Assembly (NCBI GenBank): GCA_028023455.1
Contig: JAQFVV010012498.1
Span: forward strand, 3,195,001 to 3,259,000
From: Epiperipatus broadwayi
Lineage: Eukaryota; Onychophora; Udeonychophora; Euonychophora; Peripatidae
Direction of reading: 5' to 3'
Length of the DNA: 64,000 nt
Shown: in pieces, positions 43,871 through 54,420 of the stretch
How positions within the stretch are numbered: position 1 is the first letter of the stretch
Layout: each line of letters opens with the position of its first letter
Program-made: the position numbers and the translations under genes
Notes under the pieces: model-generated
Databases searched by the model: none
The model's input: the letters and a program-made list of their open reading frames with translations, nothing else
What the model was told of the DNA's origin: nothing

Positions 43871-45602
43871 TATACCAATCTATTTATTTACATATATATT
43901 CAGTACAACTGCATGGGTAAAATGCACTTTTGTGTAAGGTAAAATTGCATTCCTCCCCCCATTCTATGAAATAAAATTTGTAAATTAAAAAAAAATTTCC
44001 CCCAGTATTTTTACAGGCAAAACTTGAAAATATGGTTTTAATCATTTATAATATTTGGGAAATACCTTAGGTATTTTATTCATTTATTTCTGTAAAATTA
44101 ACTTCTAGATTAAAAAACATGCTAAAATAAAACAAAGTAATATTTGAAAAAAAATATTTTTGAAGCAATAATTAAATAATACCATAAAACAAAAATATTT
44201 ATTTAGTAAATTTCAAATTTTTAATGTTTTCTTTCAAACAAAAGTTTTGATATTATTTTTGTATAATCCTGTAAAATTGTTAGTACAGTAAGAAATATCT
44301 ACAAATAAATTCATTTTTTAAAATATGTAAATATTTCTATCATATTTAAAGGAATCACACATCAAACACACATATCCATGTAAATATTTTACTTCTTGTT
44401 CCAGCTCTGATATAAAATAAGTAATTCTATTTATAGTTTACTTACACTTACTTGTTTATTACAAATATTATCTACAACTAAAGGATGGTTCTCTGGATGC
44501 TTTGACTATGAATGTGTTCTGCCTATTGATGAGAAAAAAAAGAGTCCAGCTTGTCTTTCTTATCATTCTGAAGTACAATTGTTGTAAAAGTGGATTTAAC
44601 TCAACTACTTTATCAGGTAATTGGAAAGCTATAATTTATTAAAAATAGTTAAAATTAAATGTTATTTGTATGAAAACCCATTCAAAATCTCTCACATATA
44701 AACTTATTCATGTTTCTATTACAAAGTTATATTCCTTCTATAATAAAATATTTATGCTATTCATTAATTTTTATGCAACTGTTATTAAATTTTCATTTTT
44801 ATATTGTTTATTTATGTAACTTTCATATTTTATTAGAACCACCAAACTAGGTCAACTTTGAATTAAGTATGACTGATATAACTCTGTCTTTTCATTTGCA
44901 CCAACTAGTTAGAAATACTTGTGTTAAAATCCATTATTTTTTTTTAATTCAGAACCTCTCACACATAACTTTTTTATGTTTTCTTTTAACAAAAATAACT
45001 TCTCTTATTTTTTTTCAGTAACAAAATATATATGCTATTTTATTATTTAATTTTTAGTGCATATTAATCCTCCTAAAATTATGACAGTTATCTTTGTTCT
45101 CACTTTCTATAAGCTTTCAACTTTCATTTTAATATTAAACCATTATTATTTATTAAGACATAATAAATTTGACCTCATTTAATAAATATGTTTTTTTAGA
45201 AATGAAATAAAATTTTAAAAAAATTACATTTGATTTTTAGAGTTATTTAAAAAATTAGATTTTAATCAAAACAAAGCACCATTTTGTCATACAACAATCA
45301 GAAGAAGCACGTTCAATTTGCAAAATGAACAAAATATTCTTTGTCAATGTTTGTTTTTAAAATCTCAGAAATAGTTATTAATATTTAGTAAATCTATCAA
45401 CTTATAATGTAAAAGTTTAAAATGTGTTAGTATTTTTATGATATTGATATATTTTCAAACCAACTGTACAGTAATGTAATTTTCAAAGATCATAATTTAT
45501 GCATAACATAATTTCCATGGCAAAATTACTCAGAAAAATATCATCTTTTATATTTAAAAATGAAGCACATTTATAAAAAATAAATATGTAATATATACAT
45601 AT
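43871..45602. other. AT-rich, nothing recognised
   Basis: No gene, repeat pair or RNA motif supported. Confidence 0.4.
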
Positions 45603-45621
45603 TGTAACCGGTTGGGTTACA
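45603..45621. repeat. 19-bp imperfect palindrome TGTAACC..GGTTACA
   Basis: TGTAACCGGTTGGGTTACA sits between a TA-rich segment and the large (TA)n tract at 45640. The same end words occur at 21949/22110 and 47721/49894. Confidence 0.6.
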
Positions 45622-45633
45622 TGGTACACCCAT

Positions 45634-45743
<110 letters not shown>

Positions 45744-45902
45744 AAAAGTAGAAATAAACACAGACATAAATTTTTGTAGGTATTTTTCTACATTTCCTAA
45801 AATAAAATAATAATAAGTAAAGGATTAAATAACTCTGGGTTTAAAATAAAATTTCATTATGAAATTAATATTTTAAAAAACATCTGAATAAATATAAATA
45901 TT

Positions 45903-46049
<147 letters not shown>

Positions 46050-46214
46050 AATAAATTATTATTATTATTATAATTTTGAGATTTAAAAATAAGTATTGTA
46101 TATTTGAAATTTTAATTAATTAAACAAAATCTCTATCTATTAGAAATCCCCTAAATAAAAACATGTATATATTTTCAAAGGGATTAGAGAGATAGAAATA
46201 AAAACTGTTTTCAA

Positions 46215-46280
46215 TGAGGTGTTGTTATCACCTCACATGATTATATAAAAGGGCTGATAACAAAATTATTTCCAGTCTGG
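46215..46280 (+). promoter_or_regulatory. possible TATA promoter with initiator-like site
   Basis: TATATAAAAGGG (46242-46253) is followed about 31 bases after its start by CCAGTCT (46272-46278), close to the TCAGT-type initiator. Immediately upstream is the imperfect palindrome AGGTGTTGTTATCACCT (46218-46234). TATATAAAAG with this spacing is common in LTR promoters, and the duplicated block downstream is non-host-like. TATA strings are common by chance here, so the spacing and GGG context are the only support. Confidence 0.35.
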
Positions 46281-46606
46281 ATAATGATTTTTGAAGAGAA
46301 GTGTTCTGCTTGCAGTATTGTAAGAGTTGGTCAGAAGAGTTTTTAATATTTTAAGCAGTGGCCAACTAGGCCAACTGCTTAGTCTGGATTGTAGTTTTTT
46401 GTAAGAGCTGAACAGAATAGCTTAGCTACTAAATTTTTTTGAGTAAGTGGCAGCAATTAGCTGATCAAAATGGGTAGCTGCAGTATGTGGTTGGCTGTAG
46501 CAGAGAGTTGGCAGAATAGCTACCATGAACTGATGTAGCTGAAGGCAGGAGCTGCTTTTTTCCCTTCACAGGAGTTTTAATTTACTTGAAGCTGGATCAC
46601 TTCTGA

Positions 46607-46935
46607 ATCAATAGCCTGAAAAAAGAGGACAAAATAGCTAGCAGAGTTATTCAAAGCTCCTATGAAGATATAAGGTTAGTCCAGTAGCTGCCTTATAGTT
46701 TACTGCAGAGTTTTACTTCAGGAAGTCAGGGTCACTTCAAATTGATCAACTATCTGCTTAAATATGTTCCAGAAGACAGCTTAACAATTGCTTGGACTAC
46801 AAAATGAATCTCATGGTATGCTAACAAATTACCAGAATTATATACTTTTACCTGATGATGACAAGAAATCTGAAATTATATTTTTCTGCTGGACCAAAAA
46901 CCAAGCTTGCCAAGAGAAAGCTTGAAGAAATTGGT
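46607..46935 (+). repeat. first copy of a ~320-bp dispersed duplication
   Basis: Matches 47281-47580 in the same orientation, with landmarks ATAGCTAGCAG, TTATAGTTTACTGCAGAG, AATTGCTTGGACTACAAAA and ATTATATACTTTTACCT in order. Differences are substitutions and small indels. Copies are 674 bp apart. Neither has a long frame. Function unknown. Confidence 0.8.
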
Positions 46936-47143
46936 GTACTTATGCTGCTGTTTATCTTTTCATGCAGGGAACCACCGATAAACATGTCTCATGTATATAC
47001 AGTGAGTTATTTTAATATTTCTTAAAATGACTTTTAAAATTATAAATTAATAACTTAAAGTTAATACAAACAAATAACTTTTTGCTTGAGTTGAAATCTT
47101 CTAACAGCAGTTATATATAATAATTTGTAATTTTGAATAATTT

Positions 47144-47160
47144 CTTTGATCAGAAGTGAC

Positions 47161-47201
<41 letters not shown>

Positions 47202-47276
47202 ACTTCTGATCAAATAAATAAAAGTAGATATAGAATCATTATATATATATATATATAATGATTCTACTTTTCGGTT
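47144..47276. repeat. two adjacent palindromes with TA-repeat centres
   Basis: TTTGATCAGAAGTGACAG..(TA)n..GTCACTTCTGATCAAA forms the first (47148-47216), and AAAAGTAGATATAGAATCATTA..TAATGATTCTACTTTT the second (47219-47271). Both have (TA)n at the centre (47163-47199 and about 47240-47258). Such hairpins extrude easily as cruciforms. Confidence 0.85.
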
Positions 47277-47280
47277 ATTA

Positions 47281-47600
47281 AAAAAATAGCTAGCAGTGTT
47301 ATAGAAAGCTCCTATCAAGATATAAGGACAGTCCAGTGCTACCTTATAGTTTACTGCAGAGTTTTGATTCATGAAGCCAGGGTCACTTTAAATGGATGAA
47401 CTAGCTGCTTAAATATGTTCTAAAAGACAGCTTGACAATTGCTTGGACTACAAAAGGAATGTCATGGTATACCAACAAATTACCTGAATTATATACTTTT
47501 ACCTAATGATGACAACAAACATGAATTACATTTTTCTGATGAACCAAAAACCAAACTCACCAAGAAAAATATTCTAGCTTGCCCAGGAAATCCCCAGCTT
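47281..47600 (+). repeat. second copy of the ~320-bp dispersed duplication
   Basis: Partner of 46607-46935. A 72-codon frame (47439-47657) overlaps it, but the corresponding part of the first copy is not open, so I do not call it a gene. Confidence 0.8.
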
Positions 47601-47720
47601 GCTGAAGAAGTAATTACATGTATGCTGTGTCAGATATATGCAGAAAAATACAGATAAACATTTATATACCTGGTGAGTTGTTTTAAAATAAGTCATATAA
47701 AAATAAACATATATATATAT

Positions 47721-49894
47721 TGTAACAATCCGGAGAAGGTGACTTACGTAAACTGCACTACAGGGCGCCATTAAGCATTTGAACCTAGAAAAATTTATAG
47801 AGTAGGCAGATACGTAAGTCAAAAAAAAATTTTTTTTTTGCATCCGGTCGTTAGCCCATGTCACTAGCTCAGTGGAATAGCAGATATTTAATAATATAAT
47901 ATAAGAATATATATATATATATATAAGAGGAATAAAATAAGCCACTGCCAGTAATTAACATACAAACATTTATTTATGCACATATAAAATTTAAAATTAT
48001 TTTAGTATTAGTTTTACATTTCAAAATTTAACCTACATTTTTAACTTTGATTTTTGACTTTAAGTTACATTTAATTACTATTATATTCTAATTTTACATT
48101 TTAATTAAGTTCGCACAGATAAATTTATGAAAGCTTGTTTATAATTGAATATAGATCGGTTACATAGATTTCACGGTCAAAAACATTGCAAAATAAACAT
48201 AAACGATCAAAATACAAAATTATTGATTACTGACAATTGCGGAGGGAAATTTATACGTAACCCAATAGTATTCACCATAAGATACTTGCATTGTCACCAA
48301 TAATTTAAAAGACATCCGAATAAATACATTTCAGATACTCACCATAAGGTATCATTATTTATCGAATGTCTATATATTTTGATCAAATATGAAAACGCAA
48401 AACATAGTTAACCAATAAACAATCCATGCAAGTGTCTATAAACAACTTAAATTTAATACAATTTTATTTTAGGGTCAAGTATGAATAGACCACATAGATT
48501 TGCATTTGAAAATAAAATATTTTATCCCTATTTAACCTTAGGCTAAAATTCGCAGTCAAACTGGCATCAATTCATCTGATACATCGATGTATTCAATGTA
48601 ATATGGAATACGGGAGCACCAAAAAGATTAAGAGAAGATATTGACTCTCATTAGATAGGAATATTACTTCTATCTAACGAGAAGAACAATAAAAAAAAAA
48701 CTCCATAGAAAGGAACTGTGCTCTGTGTCTTATAATTCCTTCCATAGGCAAAACGGGAGAATGCGGCGTATGAAGCGATTCTGCCATTAGCGAATCTCCG
48801 ACTACATCTACTAACTACATCAATATATCCAATCCATTGACCCAATCTAACAACGACACAAATAACCTAAGATTACCCTCCCCCAATATAACTTTACAAA
48901 TCTATACAGCCATTCATGCCCGACTTAAGTTTAACATTTATATAATTAATTTAACGAAAAACAAAAAAATCATGATAAAAACTTAAAGAATAAAAAATAA
49001 ATAAATGGAAATGATTTTACATAAATAAGAAAAAAAAATACATCAAATAACACTATTAATAAAGAATTTAGTTTGGTCAGATAGGATCATATTGCAATCA
49101 TTTAAATATAGAAAATTTTAATTTAATGTTCATTATTTATAAAGTTCTTATGGTTTAAAACAGTTCATCTTTATCCGTTGCTTGCCATGAATGTGAATTC
49201 CCACGCCGTCCTAAGAATGGTATCCATTTAGCCGTTGTTTTATTTATTCATTCAGAGGTTTTTTAGTTTAATTGGTCCTCAATGTAGGAAACGATAGTTC
49301 ATTTCTCTTTTCTTTAACAGCTGAAAGAATTGACAGTGCACCTGTCAATTCCTTCACCTCCAACTCCGTACTACTACATATAGTCACATCGTAATAATCA
49401 ATTTCCAGTCACTAATTAATAATTTCCAAATTTTCCTTTTATACGTATTCGAAGGATTGACTTGGCATTATGTCATCGATGCGATGATCCTTTTCGTTGA
49501 GGTCCGATTTCCCAATGGATTTATTTCATTTGCTAAAAGTTTCTATTGTTTTCCTATCTGACCGATGGTTTTACATTTAAATGCCCAAGGCTGGTTTACA
49601 TTTGACTAATTAAATTTATCATTTCCATTTCTGATTAATTAACCTGTTTTCCAAATCAAAGATATATTTTTATCTCTAAATCTTTTTAAGTTTTTGTTTT
49701 TAAAATACCTTTTCTATTTTTAATACAGTTTTATTTTAATAATTTTTTTTTTATCTGTGCGATTTAATATATACGAGTTTAAGATGATATTTAATTTCAA
49801 TTTTTAATTCTTAAAGAAAATTTTTAAATGCGAACTTCTTATTTTAACTTGTTTAATAATAAAACACAATGTAACGTCATCTGTGCTCGTTACA
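47721..49894. mobile_element. possible 2.2-kb non-coding element with TGTAAC / GTTACA ends
   Basis: Begins TGTAACAATCCGGAG right after a TA tract and ends GTGCTCGTTACA right before ATATATATATAAC. The 6-bp inverted ends with outer TG..CA recall LTR termini. Interior composition differs slightly (CCGG, ACGTAAG, CGTCGAT-type CpG words at 47730-47870, 48740-48900 and 49160-49500 are rare elsewhere). No protein motif found. It could be a solo LTR, a non-autonomous element or coincidence of end words. Confidence 0.35.
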
Positions 49895-51374
49895 ATATAT
49901 ATATAACAATATTATTTTTAAGTCGGTTAAAAATCTATATATTCGAAAGAATATAAAGTAATTTTTCTTGAATTATAATTAAGAGTCAAGAATAATTCAT
50001 TGACCATCTAGTTTAAAAGGCAAAAGAGACATTTTTGAACAATAATCCTCATAGATATTACTTTAAAAAAATATATGTTAAAAAAATAAAGAATTGATGA
50101 TTCAATAATTTAATTTAAAAATGTTGATAATTAATCAACAAATACCTGTCAAAAATTGAATATTATTTTTAAGTAAAAAAAAAAAGAGAACTTATAAACT
50201 GGTACTAATTTTAAATTATATCTATATTTTGTTTAAACATACGTATAGGTATGAAATTTGTGCATATTTCCAAAGAAATTAATTATGAAAATATAATATT
50301 ATTGCTGTCAAGTTAAAATATGATTTAATGTCAGTGTGCACACATATGCACACACATATATGTAAATTTTAATCATTTTTTGGTATTATTGAATATCAAT
50401 TGAAATAGATTAATTGTATAATAGAAATCGCACATCTGTGCACACACATTTTTAAATCAATGTAACGATTTGAATGGTAAATATTGTAAATTAATGTGAT
50501 AACTTGAATTTTGCAGTAATATTGTAAATTACAGTATAATGCTTTTTGTTATTGTATATTACTCAAAATAAGACCTTAAATATCATTTATTTTTATTGTT
50601 ATTAATAAACTTGTATTTAATTGTTAAAAATGGTTTCCATCATCTCTTTGTCACATACAGTAATAGAGCTTGTGTTCTCTGAGCTAGATTCATGCACAGG
50701 ATGAATATATAAATGGGAATGTGTATTTAGTGCTTTGGGGCATCCAGAGATGATCAATCATCATCTTGGTTGGCGCAAAAGAGAATACTCTTTAAAGCCC
50801 ATGTACTATTATCTTTTATTTTACTTTAGTCTTATTAAAAATGTAAGTTTATAGTTGACCACTACTAAGTGGGCAGAACATTGATGATGATCAGCATGTT
50901 TTAAATGTCATAGTATTGTTCTTTGATTCTTATGTATTCTAATGGATGGGCACTAAGCTGGTGCATCCAAGTTGTGTTTAAATGATTGCCCAAACTGGCA
51001 AAGGCTCAATGGTCAGTCTGGTCTAAAGAAGACCCATTTCCAATCCAGTCACACAGTTGACTGTTGATTTTGTTATATTTTATTGTGGATCTTTAATGAT
51101 AATGAATGATATTTTACTTATACTGATATTTACTTTATAATGCTGGTTGATTTATAGTTAATCATAGTTGCTCTTCTGAATTAGCTGGTTGGTCTCTCAA
51201 TGATCTCAGAGATTTTTATTTCATGCTCCCCTTAAATATTTTATACAGATATATACTTTCTATATATATGATTTTGTGTTGACTTGGTGATGATGAGTTT
51301 TCATCACCCAGTTCAAACTTGTTTTTTTTTCACCCCAGGTTCACTCCATCTTCGATTACACACATACACACACA

Positions 51375-51377
<3 letters not shown>
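49895..51377. other. AT-rich, no gene seen
   Basis: Two similar GTGCACACA-type patches lie near 50335-50350 and 50430-50445. Nothing else. Confidence 0.35.

Positions 51378-51445
<68 letters not shown>
51378..51445. repeat. (TA)n microsatellite preceded by (CA)n
   Basis: CACACATACACACACACGCA then about 34 TA units. Confidence 0.95.
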
Positions 51446-51448
<3 letters not shown>

Positions 51449-52300
51449 TTCTAATAAATATGGTCAATTATTATGCTAAAATAATCATAAACTTTCCCAA
51501 AAATCAAGTTTTTATTCATAATATTTTCTCAAAGTAATATTGCAAAGTTCAAGACAATCAAGAATAAAATAAATACTGATCATTGTAGATCTTTCTGTAC
51601 TTTGAAATTTCCACTTTTTTGATTATCTTGACATCTTAGGATTTTTTAAATTAAAATATTAGAAAAAAATATGTGAATTTTAAATTTTGAAAGAAAAAAA
51701 CAATATCTCTCAGTAGATGGAAAATGACACAAATTGAATTTAGAGACTTCTGGACCAATAAAATATCAGTCTCTCCAATGGAAAGATTAATAACTAAATT
51801 ACATATATTATATTTTATTATAAAGTTCATCAGTTAGAGATATGATTCAAAATTTATTTCAAGTGAAAATATTTAAATTCTCAACACTTATATTGTTTAT
51901 GCAATAAATTTTTAGAAACCCAAAAATGCCTTGCACTTTATTTTGTTTATTCCTAGGTTTTGTTGAATAACTATAAAAATTCAAACACTTGGTTTATTCT
52001 ACTAGTTACATTTTTTAGACTTTGTCAATAGGATTTTATTACAATCAAGAGAATTGCATTAAATAATATTGTTATGAAATTTGTTAAAAATTAAATATTT
52101 TGCATGTACTTACATTTTTTAAAAATTATATTTTTTACTCTTTCTATTTCTATGGAATTTGACCCTAGTGTGGATTATGAATCAATTATGAGCTTTAACT
52201 ACTGAACAAACCAAGTCCACTTCGAAGATAAAGCTGACTACTAAATTATGTAGAAAAAATGTAGCATAAAAATAATATTAAAAATAGAATAAACTATTTA
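51446..52300. other. AT-rich, nothing recognised
   Basis: No supported feature. Confidence 0.35.
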
Positions 52301-52355
52301 GAGGGAATTTAAACCCAGACCTCCAAGGCATCTTAAGCCATTCACTTTATCTTAT
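52301..52355 (-). repeat. tRNA-like head module of the S family next to the PLE end
   Basis: Minus strand: TATATAAGATAAAGTGAATGG then GGTCTGGGTTTAAATTCC. This is the S2/S4-type head (TATAAGATGGAGTGG..TCAAATC) with a box-B-like GGGTTTAAATTCC. It follows directly on the outer end of the inverted PLE copy, in the same strand order as HHR-then-head in the S copies. Confidence 0.55.
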
Positions 52356-52399
52356 ATATATAAGACATATTTTGTGGGTTCATCATTGTTAAAAAAAAT

Positions 52400-52456
52400 T
52401 GAATATTGATATACCGACATTACAACTTGATCACAAAAGTCATCCACTGGGTGATA
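52400..52456 (-). ncRNA. decayed hammerhead-like motif in inverted PLE end
   Basis: Minus strand: CCCAGTGGATGACTTTTGTGATCAAGTT, then GTAATGTCGG. It aligns with the 37.5-kb motif, but the core CTG is CAG and GAAAT is GTAAT, so it is dead. The plus-strand counterpart at about 53858-53880 keeps GTCGAAATGTCA but has lost stem II. Confidence 0.4.
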
Positions 52457-52542
52457 AAAGATAGAAAGATGGTTGTAGAGGCACTACAATCACTGAATTG
52501 AAAAAAAATGTTAAAGTTCCACCAATAGCAAAAAAGGTTAAA

Positions 52543-52911
52543 TTAAGAATGTTTTTTAAAAAAAATCTTTCCAAATAGGAGGAAGTTTGCATATATCATC
52601 TGATCATTGACAGAATCTGGCCTTTTCAGTATCTTAATGCCTTCTCTAATTTTGCACTGGTAGAGATTATCACATCTGGATATAATCCTGGTACTACAAA
52701 AATCAATTTTATGACCTGAATCTATAGTATGGAATAAGAGTGATGATGATGATGAGTGTGGTTTAATTGCATTAGCATACTCATCTCTCCTAACACTGAT
52801 GCGATGATTACTCATACCTATGTAAGAAGCTTTACAATTTTTACATGAGATTTGATAAAACCTCTCATTTGTCTCAGATACATAGATGACACCTTTGTCA
52901 TATGGCAACAT
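52543..52911 (-). pseudogene. PLE GIY-YIG endonuclease domain, 5'-truncated
   Basis: A 122-codon open frame. RFYQISCKNCKASYIGMSNH (residues 17-36) holds the GIY-type strand, the C-x-x-C pair (CKNC) and YIG. RISVRRDEYANAI carries the expected Arg, and KIDFCSTRIISRCDNLYQCK and EGIKILKRP follow, typical of the domain end. The first ~15 residues derive from the antisense of the neighbouring plus-strand YIDD region, so the ATG is an accident of the junction. The frame is intact through the end of the domain. Confidence 0.85.
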
Positions 52912-53740
52912 GGAAAAAATAAATTAGATGATTTTTTTTACATTTAAATAATATGCATCCTCATATTAAATTTACATTGGAGATAGAGTCTGATGGAAAA
53001 CTCCCTGTATTGATGTTCTAGTCACCAGAATACTAAATAGTTTATCTTTTTCGATTTACAGAAAGAATACACACATGTACAGATATTTAAATTTCCATTC
53101 TCCTCATCACCCAACTCAGATAGTTTCTGTAGCCAAAACTCTTTTAAATAGAGCAATTAAGCTTTCAGATAAGTCACTTCTGAAAGAATAAATAAATCAT
53201 ATTAATAGTGTTTTATTAGCAAATGGTTATAATTATAAATATATAAAAAAACCTTATTTCAGGCCCAAAATGGACAAAATAGGAAACAAAAAGATGATAA
53301 AACAGCTATTAGGATTTGTGTTCCATATGTAAAAGGAACTACATACATTATTGTACATATATTAAAATGCTGTGATATAGATACAACATTTTCTTCTCAT
53401 CAAACATTCAGCAATATAATAACCAAGCTTAAGGATTCAATCCCTCTTGAATCTTATGGTGTTTGTCAAATGTCATGTAAAAATGTAAAGCTTCTTGCAT
53501 AAGTATGAGTAATCATCACATCAGTATTAGGAGAGATGAGAATGCTAATGCAGGTAAACAAAAATCATCATCATCAGCACTCTTACTCCATACTATAGGC
53601 TCAGGTCATATAATTTATTTTTCTAGTACCAGGATTATATCCATATGTGATAATCTCTACCAGTACAAAATTAAAGAAGTCATTTAGATAATTAAAAGGC
53701 CAGATTGTATCAATAAGCAAGATGATACATGCAAACTTTC
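52876..53740 (+). pseudogene. PLE RT C-terminal part and GIY-YIG domain, frameshifted
   Basis: Begins at the RT catalytic box (RYIDDTFVIWQHG, 52880-52918). The connection (MHPHIKF..LEIESDGKLPVL) and a block like HHPTQI follow in shifting frames, then VPYVKGTT (about 53318-53342) and a GIY-YIG domain with CKASCISMSNH (53485-53517), where YIG has become CIS. The open segment 53505-53687 is the remainder of the domain. More decayed than its minus-strand partner. Confidence 0.8.
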
Positions 53741-54077
53741 TCCTATTTGGAAATATTTTTTTAAAAAAAACATTCTTAACATTTTTGCTATTGGTGGAAC
53801 ATTAACATTTTTTTTCAAATCAGTGACTGTAGTGCCTTTATAACCATCTTTATACCTTTTATGACCAGTCGAAATGTCATTAAATGAATATTTAATTTTT
53901 TTAACACAGATGAACCCGCAAAATATGTCTTTTATATAAGCAACCTGTGAAAATTTTAATTAACAAGCTGCAAAGCTTGTTAAGAGCTTCTTTGCAAGCT
54001 CTATATATAACATTTGTAATACAAGCTTGTTAAATTAGATCATGTGACATATGACTTGATTATATATAGATCGGAAG

Positions 54078-54105
54078 ATATATATATATATATCATATAT
54101 ATATG

Positions 54106-54140
<35 letters not shown>
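54078..54140. repeat. interrupted (TA)n with palindromes
   Basis: TA runs broken by TCATATATATATGGCCA. ATATGGCCATAT at 54111-54122 is a perfect palindrome, and TCTGGCCATA follows at the end of the tract. Confidence 0.85.
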
Positions 54141-54420
54141 GGCCATACACATGTGAAAAATTAAATAATCTCCAATATAAATATTTTTATAGTCATCAGT
54201 TGATCTGAATCATCATCTCCCACACATATATAATCAGTGCTCTGTTTATATTCAAATAGCAAATCTTCAAACTTTAATGAAATGGCTTCAATATTCTCCT
54301 CTTTCAAGTCTTCAACCATCCACTTCTTTAAGAATCTAATAACAGCATGATTAAAGCACTTGTTTGCCAATTTTTTGTCATCTCCATGTTTACCACAAGT
54401 CATTTTGATTTTTTATAAGT
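54141..54420 (-). mobile_element. S5: copy of the hammerhead family lacking the head
   Basis: Minus strand: body (54420-54207, with CATTAAAGTTTGAAGATTTGC and TATAAACAGAGCACTGATT landmarks), then HHR (54206-54168), ending at the (TA)n tract. The motif keeps ATCAA-CTGATGA and TTGGAG, but stem II and the G of GAAA are deleted (CTATAAAAATATTTATA). Confidence 0.65.

Larger units (their letters stand above)
52355..53938. mobile_element. inverted pair of Penelope-like element fragments
   Basis: A minus-strand 3' fragment (52355 to about 52873: GIY-YIG and 3' end) meets head-to-head a plus-strand fragment (about 52876-53938: RT catalytic box to 3' end). Outer ends are TATAAGACATATTTTGTGGG and its counterpart GCAAAATATGTCTTTTATA. 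The arms match from the GIY-YIG start outward, including GTTCCACCAATAGCAAAAA. The same design, with only the inverted tail, is seen at 37.4 kb. Confidence 0.88.

Noticed and set aside
47439-47657. 72-codon frame with DEPKTKLTKKNILACPGNP
   Set aside because: It lies in a duplicated non-coding block, and the other copy is not open in the same frame.
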